Source of the DNA: a virus
Reading direction: 5' to 3' (one strand)
DNA: 35,000 bases
Virus record (IMG/VR): IMGVR_UViG_3300036791_000125
Coordinates: 1 to 35,000 of that record
The notes beneath the pieces are model-generated. The model saw only the letters and a list, made by a program, of their open reading frames with translations, was not told where the DNA came from and ran no database searches. A program made the position numbers and the translations under genes. Every line of letters starts with the position of its first letter. Within the stretch, counting starts at the first letter, position 1. Positions 29,839 through 35,000 of the stretch are shown piece after piece.

Positions 29839-30634
29839 GAAGATCCCCCTTGTGTAGATGGAACGAGTACGCGGTGAAGTTCAGGTACCCTACCTCGACC
29901 GGACGCCATGCCTCACTACGGACGTACAGCTCGTTGAGTACCCACTGCGCGAGTCTCACTGCCATGTAGACATCGTCGCGGAAGTGGCGGATCGCATCGC
30001 AACTACGGATTGGGTACCACAGGTGTAGCTTGTTCTGTCGCATGAGGAAGTGGTAGTGTAGGGTGCAGGGAATCCGACCACCGTGTTTTGCTCCTGTGTC
30101 TTCAGGGAAGAAGATGGGGAACGTAGCCTGCCTCGTGAGTGGGTTCTCAGCTAGGAGGCTGATCACGTCGGTGAGGTCGCCGTACATGAATCGGATCCCA
30201 GTGTTGACTAGCATCTGAGGTTCTAATGGCATACTGCCAATACCAGCATGTACGGGCCAGAATCGCTCCTGGTAGGTGTGAGTGAACCGCCCGTCGATCA
30301 TGGTTTCCTCGGTTTGATCGTTCCACCAGGGCCAGTTCTTGTACTCGACGCCGGGGTTGCTGGGTACGCCGGCGACGCGCTCCTGGAAGTGATCCTCCGC
30401 CCACGGCAAGTTCGGGTTGATCAGTTCCGCTGCCTCCTCTTGCGACTCAGGCATCTTCGCTGTCCACTGTAGGTTGATGATCTCCTTTGTCACAAGATCA
30501 GGCTTACCCTCTGTGGGCACGCCCTGCCACGTGCCAGCGTCTACGTCCTCGCCGAACTGATCGAGGTACTCGAGGGATTCGAGGATCGCATCGTCCAACC
30601 ACTCGAAGACGTTCACGCTAAGAGACGTCTCCAT
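29816..30634 (-). CDS. dCMP hydroxymethylase/thymidylate-synthase-family enzyme
   Basis: A 272-residue member of the thymidylate synthase superfamily, transferring a one-carbon unit to C5 of a pyrimidine nucleotide. The catalytic core aligns without gaps to E. coli ThyA: Cys190 (IPCTLHYHF), then 20 residues to Arg210 in RSCD, then 11 to position 221. There the dUMP-specific Asn177 of ThyA is replaced by Asp221 (HFRDDVY). T4 dCMP hydroxymethylase also has Asp (Asp179, as I recall, in an FRND context). His259 and His261 correspond to the His/Tyr ribose-binding pair, with Tyr replaced. The N-terminal half is divergent. Likely substrate dCMP; product hydroxymethyl- or methyl-dCMP is not determined. 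GGGAGG precedes ATG 30634. Confidence 0.75.
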   Translation of the reverse strand: METSLSVNVFEWLDDAILESLEYLDQFGEDVDAGTWQGVPTEGKPDLVTKEIINLQWTAKMPESQEEAAELINPNLPWAEDHFQERVAGVPSNPGVEYKNWPWWNDQTEETMIDGRFTHTYQERFWPVHAGIGSMPLEPQMLVNTGIRFMYGDLTDVISLLAENPLTRQATFPIFFPEDTGAKHGGRIPCTLHYHFLMRQNKLHLWYPIRSCDAIRHFRDDVYMAVRLAQWVLNELYVRSEAWRPVEVGYLNFTAYSFHLHKGDLRERDQST

Positions 30635-30999
30635 ACTTGTTTCGCCTCCCTTAGTTCTTGTACTAGACCCCCCCGCTCACTCCGTGGAAGCTCAAGTAAC
30701 TCCCTCATGATTTCTAACTGACCTCGCTTCACTACGCTGTAGGGTAAGATGAGATCTATGAAGGCCGAAATCTCTGCCTGCCGAGTACACCTCCAAACCC
30801 AGGTATGTCCGTTGCTATGACGTAGCATACGCCCAAACCCCAGCATCCTCTGAACTCTCAAGAGGACCTCAGGGTCGTTTTGGGAGAGCTCGACGGATAC
30901 GTTGTGGTGTTTGCTCTTAGAGAAGCCTGCGTACACGCATCCCTCCCCATCGAAGAAGCCTGCGATGTATGCTCGTTGGACAGGACGTAAGTGGTTCAC
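30613..30999 (-). CDS. LAGLIDADG homing endonuclease between two nucleotide-enzyme genes
   Basis: The 128-residue product carries one LAGLIDADG motif (YIAGFFDGEGCVY, about 11-23), implying a homodimeric site-specific endonuclease. GTG 30999 overlaps the stop of the upstream thymidylate-synthase-like gene (GTGA), and its end overlaps the start of the downstream one by 22 nt. It is a relative of the gene at 8744-9124. Homing endonucleases often sit beside conserved dNTP-metabolism genes and cut the same locus in relatives lacking them. No intron signals are seen. Confidence 0.85.
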   Translation of the reverse strand: MNHLRPVQRAYIAGFFDGEGCVYAGFSKSKHHNVSVELSQNDPEVLLRVQRMLGFGRMLRHSNGHTWVWRCTRQAEISAFIDLILPYSVVKRGQLEIMRELLELPRSERGGLVQELREAKQVWRRLLA

Positions 31000-31817
31000 G
31001 GATAGAGTGGCTTCCAGGTTAGGTCGCGGACCGTGACAGTCGGTAGGTAGTCCTCGTCCATGTATTCACGGTACCTTCGCATCACCCTCTTCAAAGGCCC
31101 GTATTTGTTGTCGTGGATGCCCGCCTCGTGGTACTCCGTGATCTTGTCGTACCACTTCCCGACGAGGTTGATGGTGGGGTACTGCTTGCGAAGTGCGGGG
31201 AGCTCGAGGTCTTCTATGTATGCGGTCTTGAAGAGCATGGGGAGTGACTTGAACCCATGGAACTGCAAGGCGTCTACGTGCCACGCAAAAGCAAATTCCT
31301 CAGGACGAACTCCCACTCGCTTACCAATAGTCCTCGCGAGGACGTGGGCAAGTGCCAGATCAAGACCGCCGATATAAGCGATGTAAGATACCCGAGAGTG
31401 AAGTATGAGCGTTGGCTGTTCCTTTCGTACATTACCGCGATACGTCCAGCCGAGCATGCAGTTACCCCACCGATGGCGCTTTGAATATCGCTCGACGTTT
31501 CGGGAGAACATCGAAGTACAAGCACCTTTCGCTCCCTCTCCGCTGGCGAGTTCCTCACACTTTCCAACGAACCGTATCAACTCCTCCTTCTCGACATAGT
31601 CCCTCACCAGTCTCGTCCACCGCTGCTTGTTCAACCACAGATCACGGCCCATGTCGAGGTCGAACGCCATGCTCTTACAGCTCAGGACGTTGTCGTAGCT
31701 GATGATATCTGCACTGCCTACGCAGTCGACGAGGCCGTTGTCGATAGTGCCTCGCCACATACGCCAGATCGACCCGCGCCACAGGTCAGACAGGTCTTCG
31801 TAGTCCTTACGAATCAT
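30996..31817 (-). CDS. Divergent thymidylate-synthase-like protein, function unknown
   Basis: The 273-residue product resembles the TS fold. The N-terminal SCKSMAFDLDMGRDLWLNKQ segment (46-65) parallels the G-x-x-MRFDLS...T-KK region, and YVEKEELIRFVG the following helix. LILHSRVSYIAYIGG with Arg142 precedes Asp153 by 11 residues, the same spacing as Arg to the substrate-selecting residue in TS. WHVDALQFHGF (179-189) recalls the VGSLHxY segment. The catalytic Cys loop is not clearly placed: Cys120 is the nearest candidate, but about 16 residues seem missing. It may be a non-standard pyrimidine-modifying enzyme or a structural partner of the next enzyme. ATG 31817 overlaps the zinc-ribbon gene. 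Confidence 0.5.
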   Translation of the reverse strand: MIRKDYEDLSDLWRGSIWRMWRGTIDNGLVDCVGSADIISYDNVLSCKSMAFDLDMGRDLWLNKQRWTRLVRDYVEKEELIRFVGKCEELASGEGAKGACTSMFSRNVERYSKRHRWGNCMLGWTYRGNVRKEQPTLILHSRVSYIAYIGGLDLALAHVLARTIGKRVGVRPEEFAFAWHVDALQFHGFKSLPMLFKTAYIEDLELPALRKQYPTINLVGKWYDKITEYHEAGIHDNKYGPLKRVMRRYREYMDEDYLPTVTVRDLTWKPLYP

Positions 31818-31944
31818 TCTGTAGCACCTTCGCTTGGGCAGGTGTGATGCCCGGGACCCGACACTTACACTTCAACGCACTACAAACGCCATCGGGTGTG
31901 AGGCGATGGAGGGTCAGTAAGTGACCGCATATCTGACACCTCAT
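31807..31944 (-). CDS. Small zinc-ribbon protein (45 aa)
   Basis: ATG 31944 overlaps the MazG stop (ATGA) and the end overlaps the next gene by 11 nt, so the frame fills an otherwise unexplained gap exactly. The product starts MRCQICGHLL and contains CxxC followed by C-x4-C-x-C (Cys3, Cys6, Cys21, Cys26, Cys28), a zinc-ribbon-like pattern. No family assigned. In a nucleotide-enzyme operon it may be a regulator or small accessory. It is below the usual gene-finder length. Confidence 0.6.
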   Translation of the reverse strand: MRCQICGHLLTLHRLTPDGVCSALKCKCRVPGITPAQAKVLQNDS

Positions 31945-32294
31945 CTCGACACCCCGTCATGGGGGAACTTGATCCAATCGCGCTCGCGGACCTGACGCCA
32001 GACCTTGTCGATCTCCTCTGCGAGAATGAATCCTCGATGGCTAGCGATGCCGAGCATGAAGATCACGAGGTCAGCGCACGCATCCTTGATCTCCGCCTGG
32101 TGATCGACGCCCTCACCACGAATGCCCTGACTCGACTTGAGGAGGTGATGTGCTAACTCACCCATCTCCTCGACCATCCCCATGAACGGATCCTCCTCGC
32201 GGTCGTTGGGGAAGTTGTGCGCGACCCACTCATCCCGCTCCAACTGGATGAATTCTAGGTCAAGGATTCGAGTCTTACCGACAGATTCTCCCAT
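31941..32294 (-). CDS. MazG-like nucleotide pyrophosphohydrolase
   Basis: Hydrolyses (d)NTPs to NMPs and pyrophosphate in the all-alpha NTP-PPase family. ATG 32294 was chosen because GGGAGG lies 4 nt upstream; the longer frame runs into the kinase gene. The 117-residue product has the metal-binding EEMGELAHHLL (Glu42, Glu43, Glu46) and EIKDACADLVIF (Asp71, Asp75) motifs. Phage MazG proteins have been linked to removing unwanted nucleotides or altering host signalling. Here it lies between the dNMP-kinase-like and thymidylate-synthase-like genes, so it may shape the dNTP pool. Confidence 0.82.
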   Translation of the reverse strand: MGESVGKTRILDLEFIQLERDEWVAHNFPNDREEDPFMGMVEEMGELAHHLLKSSQGIRGEGVDHQAEIKDACADLVIFMLGIASHRGFILAEEIDKVWRQVRERDWIKFPHDGVSR

Positions 32295-32809
32295 GAGTCC
32301 TCCCAAGTGTAGTCGTAGAGCATCACGTTGTCGTAGAGCGCCTGCGCGCACCAGGCATACGTAGCCCAGTACATGTTCCAAACCTTCGACAGTGCCTGCG
32401 CGCTCACGTCCTTCAGCTGTGGTCGATCGTCCTGGCGTATGTTGGTGAGGGTTACCTCGAAGTCAGGCAGACAGAAGATGAGGATTGGTTCGATCGACCA
32501 CAGTCTGCCAATGCCTTGTGCGAGTTCTTTGGGGTGGATGTGTAGGTCGCGCTCGACCTGCGCCTGCTGGTAGATTGGGTCGGAGATGTAGAAGCATCGG
32601 TCGTACACGCCCTTGCCCAACGAACTCGGGCGCATCGCGAGCTGCCCATTCCACCACTCAGCGAGGTGGTCAGCAGGACCATGAGTCGACGAGAGTAGGG
32701 CAGGTGGCGGGCGACGATACTCACGCTCGTACTCGGTGGCGATCCTCTGGGCGAGTGTCGTCTTGCCAGCGCCGTCTGGTCCCTCGACGATGATTGGTAG
32801 CTTACCCAC
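32255..32809 (-). CDS. Deoxynucleoside-monophosphate-kinase-like P-loop protein
   Basis: Start GTG 32809 overlaps the upstream stop by 8 nt and follows GGAGCGGGAG; the longer open frame is unlikely. The 184-residue product has a P-loop EGPDGAGKTT (9-18), the signature of thymidylate-kinase-like and phage dNMP kinases. DR-C (YDRCFYISD) matches the DRY/DR-x substrate region, and RQDDRPQLK resembles the lid. It would phosphorylate dTMP or a modified dNMP. In this operon a kinase accepting a modified dCMP is attractive, but that is inference. Confidence 0.78.
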   Translation of the reverse strand: MGKLPIIVEGPDGAGKTTLAQRIATEYEREYRRPPPALLSSTHGPADHLAEWWNGQLAMRPSSLGKGVYDRCFYISDPIYQQAQVERDLHIHPKELAQGIGRLWSIEPILIFCLPDFEVTLTNIRQDDRPQLKDVSAQALSKVWNMYWATYAWCAQALYDNVMLYDYTWEDSWENLSVRLESLT

Positions 32810-32996
32810 GCTCCCGCTCCACTTGTGGGTGGTGCTCAGACGACCTCTCCTCGTCGCCCTCATAGAACGAGACCTCCTTGGTCAAGACGATCGTCCCCGT
32901 GTCGGTCTGGATGGCTGCGAACGGCTCGCCTACGCTACCACCACTGTGGTTCACGCTCTCAAGTGGGATACCCTTGACTTTCCATCTCATTGACAC
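32802..32996 (-). CDS. Small protein of unknown function
   Basis: GTG 32996 is preceded by GGGAGG about 9-10 nt upstream, and an extended -10 promoter candidate lies at 33031-33039. The 64-residue product starts MSMRWKVKGIPLESVNHS, has a small beta-rich middle (IQTDTGTIVLTKEVSFYEG) and a charged tail. No family recognised. It is the first gene after the helicase and overlaps the kinase gene, so expression is coupled. Confidence 0.6.
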   Translation of the reverse strand: MSMRWKVKGIPLESVNHSGGSVGEPFAAIQTDTGTIVLTKEVSFYEGDEERSSEHHPQVERERG

Positions 32997-33030
32997 CGTG
33001 TACTACCTCCCTTGTAGTTGTACGACATTC

Positions 33031-33039
33031 ATTGTATCA
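33031..33039 (-). promoter_or_regulatory. Extended -10 promoter, leftward, before the nucleotide-metabolism genes
   Basis: Minus-strand TGATACAAT overlaps the helicase stop codon, identical to the element at 26695-26703. The predicted start near 33024 gives a leader of about 28 nt to GTG 32996 with its ribosome binding site. No -35 match was found at 16-19 bp. It could separately boost the kinase-MazG-hydroxymethylase segment. Confidence 0.45.
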
Positions 33040-34476
33040 CACGCGGAGGAACCTATGCGGATCACGCATCAGTTGTCCATGCCAGTCTTCTTTTCTTCTG
33101 AGTCCCGCAAGAACCCCTCGATCGACTGTACCACGGGCGACGAAGGCGGTGACTCTAACGGGACGGTGTTGATTAGGCCCTCGTAGTCGATTGAGGCACT
33201 GCCAGAAGTCGACCCAGCTATCCGGTAATGTGAGGAATGCCACTTCGGCAGCACGAGTAAGTTCGATGCTGAGGGATCCAGCTTGATGCTGAATGACCAG
33301 TGCCTGTGGGCCACGGCGGCTCGATTGAAACGAGTGTACCACGTCGCCGCGATCTCTGCGTCGTGTACGGCCGTCGAGTACTTGAGTACGAAAACCGGCT
33401 CGTGCCAGAAGGTCCCGGGAGGAATCAACCTCGGCACGGAAACGACAGTACACGACCACGTCCTCCCCTTGCTCGCTGAGATTCTCAGCATACGCTCGGA
33501 GAGAGGTAGTCTTAGCATCGTGGATCTGGTCACCCGCCGTGGTGAAACCAGCCGTAAGCTGTAGTAGGCGCAGTCGCAGCACACCCTGATTGGCAGCATC
33601 CAGAACGCCAGCGTCAGTCTCAACGATGTACTCCTCAGCCAACTCATCATACAGATCCTTTATCTTTCGTGGTAGAGTGACGGGCAGGACCTGCCAGAAT
33701 AGTTTCCCTTCTAGTCCTGCTTGTCGTGCGGTGCAAGTGACAGAGTTTCGTCTGACGATTCGGTCCAGTCGTCGTTGGTTGGTGAATCGAATGATGGTGT
33801 AGCGTCTGCGGCCTGTACCATATACAACATAGTCCTCGTCAAACGAAGCAGCATTCGTACCCAGAAGCGAGTCATCCATGATGCGGAACTGGGCAAAAAG
33901 ATCACGCCATCCCTTGGGGTTGGGGGTGCCAGTAAGTAGGAGGACGTAGGGACGCTTACCTCCGTTTCGCTTACGAAGACGACGAACGAGTCTCCATGCA
34001 TCCTGCGCAGCACGACCGCCGGGGCGTTTGTACTGATGGCTCTCGTCGATAACGACAACATCTGGATCCCACCTCTCTAGCTCGCGTTGCTTGGGACGCT
34101 TGAGGTTCGTGGCAGCACGGACAGCACGGAATGTTTCTTCTCGCCCTGCGAGGAAAAACTGCGGATGCCCCCAGTCGAACGTGGGTCTATCCTTGTGTAT
34201 GTCATACCATTCTTCCTCGAAAGTCTCTGCGTGATACCAGTAGGGGAAATGCTTGTGTAGCTCACTCGCCCACACGTCGAGGGCAATCGACGGCGCAAGG
34301 ATCAGCACCTTGCGGCATTCACCCTTCAGCGCAAGGATAGCCGCGTAGTCTAGCGCGATTTTTGTTTTCCCAAGTCTAGGCTCCATGAAAATACCATAGT
34401 TCCTATGCCTGACCGCTGCCAAAGTAGCGCGACTTTGATGGGGGAAAGACTTAGTCTTCGGAGTGTACTTCAACAT
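33037..34476 (-). CDS. SNF2-like superfamily 2 DNA helicase/translocase
   Basis: A 479-residue ATP-dependent DNA translocase or helicase. Motif I is MEPRLGKTKIAL (Walker A, 31-42). Motif II is VVVIDESHQYK (DESH, 144-147). Motif III is LLLTGTPNPKG. The second RecA domain includes VVVYCRFRAEVD, and motif VI is the QCLNRLRGPNQ segment. The layout and length fit SNF2-type phage helicases involved in replication or recombination. ATG 34476 has AAGGAAG upstream and overlaps the endonuclease VII gene by 26 nt. No primase or DnaB-type helicase is in the window. Confidence 0.88.
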   Translation of the reverse strand: MLKYTPKTKSFPHQSRATLAAVRHRNYGIFMEPRLGKTKIALDYAAILALKGECRKVLILAPSIALDVWASELHKHFPYWYHAETFEEEWYDIHKDRPTFDWGHPQFFLAGREETFRAVRAATNLKRPKQRELERWDPDVVVIDESHQYKRPGGRAAQDAWRLVRRLRKRNGGKRPYVLLLTGTPNPKGWRDLFAQFRIMDDSLLGTNAASFDEDYVVYGTGRRRYTIIRFTNQRRLDRIVRRNSVTCTARQAGLEGKLFWQVLPVTLPRKIKDLYDELAEEYIVETDAGVLDAANQGVLRLRLLQLTAGFTTAGDQIHDAKTTSLRAYAENLSEQGEDVVVYCRFRAEVDSSRDLLARAGFRTQVLDGRTRRRDRGDVVHSFQSSRRGPQALVIQHQAGSLSIELTRAAEVAFLTLPDSWVDFWQCLNRLRGPNQHRPVRVTAFVARGTVDRGVLAGLRRKEDWHGQLMRDPHRFLRV

Positions 34477-34813
34477 ACTTCCTTGCTCGACGTAGCAATT
34501 TCTTTTCTTCTACAAACCCCACCAGGAGGTTACACCGGTCGCATAGCAAGCCTCTAACCTTGCCTGTACTATGGTTGTGGTCAACAACTAATCGTACCTT
34601 CCGACGACAGATCATGCATCTACCGCTCTGCTTCTCAACCATAGTGAAGTAGGCCTCACGAGATAGGCCATACTTTCTCCGCCTATGAACATGAGGCCTA
34701 CACTCTTTACAGTAGGTTTGAAGTCCGTGAAGGGTACTTATTCCAAAAGCTGAAGCGGGTTTGACAGCTCCGCACTCGGAGCACTTCTTTGTTGGCCGGG
34801 TCCAATTACCCAC
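34451..34813 (-). CDS. Recombination endonuclease VII-type HNH nuclease
   Basis: The 120-residue product has a zinc site (Cys11, Cys14, Cys35, Cys38) followed by CMICRRKVRLVVDHNHSTGKVRGLLCDRCN (Cys66, Cys69, catalytic Asp78/His79, Cys91, Cys94), the endonuclease VII signature. T4 endonuclease VII resolves Holliday junctions and branched DNA before packaging. Many phage homologues act as free-standing mobile nucleases, so either role is possible. GTG 34813 overlaps the upstream stop by one base. Confidence 0.88.
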   Translation of the reverse strand: MGNWTRPTKKCSECGAVKPASAFGISTLHGLQTYCKECRPHVHRRRKYGLSREAYFTMVEKQSGRCMICRRKVRLVVDHNHSTGKVRGLLCDRCNLLVGFVEEKKLLRRARKYVEVHSED

Positions 34814-35000
34814 TACGGCATGCCGGCTGCGGCACGTGCCTCCATCTCGGAGCGAAGGCGATCAGCACGGTACTGCATCATGGCACCGTTGATGCCGTCG
34901 ATCAACTCCGACCACAGGTGGCTGTTGTTGTTCTGCATGGCCAGGATGCATCCACGCAAGAACACCTCCGTCTCCTCCGCGTCATGGAACTCGAACCGCA
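34813..35000 (-). CDS. C-terminal part of an unknown protein (partial)
   Basis: The frame enters from the right edge and ends in TAG overlapping the next GTG. The 61 visible residues are helical and acidic, with a clear amphipathic helix (RGCILAMQNNNSHLWSELI) and an Ala-rich end (MEARAAAGMP). I do not recognise the family from this fragment. It belongs to the same leftward operon. Confidence 0.6.
   Translation of the reverse strand, partial: RFEFHDAEETEVFLRGCILAMQNNNSHLWSELIDGINGAMMQYRADRLRSEMEARAAAGMP

Overview
The window looks like part of the genome of a tailed double-stranded DNA phage of moderately high GC content, most likely infecting an actinobacterium. No host genes, rRNA, tRNA, CRISPR array, integrase or insertion sequence was seen. 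Host inference: a small exported Rpf/transglycosylase-like protein (23002-23337) resembles proteins I associate with Actinomycetota, especially Thermoleophilia-type soil bacteria; GTG starts and GTGA/ATGA/TAATG overlaps fit. The tail set (adaptor, nozzle-like protein, fibre-like proteins, then four large internal proteins with no baseplate series or obvious long tape measure) suggests a short-tailed, podovirus-like virion. Nothing points to lysogeny.

Layout. (1) 1-823: small leftward accessory genes (a winged/HTH-type protein, a conserved small phage protein, a 27-residue membrane peptide), plus the start of another leftward gene at the left edge. (2) 824-1121: a non-coding divergent control region with dyads and ATCGTT-type repeats. 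(3) 1122-22829: one rightward morphogenesis operon: terminase large subunit, DUF6582-like protein, amidase endolysin, small membrane proteins, portal, scaffold, decoration-like protein, major capsid protein, adaptor, nozzle, fibres, internal/ejection proteins, a lytic transglycosylase plus NlpC/P60 virion enzyme and a 31-residue membrane peptide. (4) 22830-23001: strong terminator hairpins and another long inverted structure where the two operons converge. (5) 23002-35000: one leftward replication, recombination and nucleotide operon. In transcription order, from the right edge: partial gene, endonuclease VII-type HNH, SNF2-like helicase, small protein, dNMP-kinase-like P-loop protein, MazG-like pyrophosphohydrolase, tiny zinc-ribbon protein, divergent thymidylate-synthase-like protein, LAGLIDADG endonuclease, dCMP-hydroxymethylase/thymidylate-synthase-family enzyme, dCMP deaminase, small protein, UDG-DNA polymerase fusion, HNH-HTH fusion, Cas4/RecB-like nuclease, Sak4-like ATPase, acidic-tailed ssDNA-binding protein, HNH endonuclease, VRR-NUC nuclease and the exported wall hydrolase.

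The most interesting possibility is a pyrimidine-modification pathway. The gene at 29816-30634 aligns without gaps to the thymidylate synthase core from catalytic Cys190 to Arg210 and on to position 221, where it carries the Asp typical of dCMP hydroxymethylases instead of the Asn of dUMP-specific enzymes. A second thymidylate-synthase-like gene (30996-31817) also has Asp at that spacing but no clearly placed catalytic Cys. Both sit with a deoxynucleotide-kinase-like gene, MazG, dCMP deaminase and a polymerase carrying an N-terminal uracil-DNA-glycosylase domain. The sequence cannot show whether the DNA is actually modified.

Genes are packed tightly, mostly with 1-40 nt overlaps, so translational coupling is probably the main local control. 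Several very small genes (207-290, 3704-3856, 4692-4808, 7730-7900, 22734-22829, 31807-31944) were read directly from the sequence. Many starts were moved from the longest ORF to sites with a convincing ribosome binding site.
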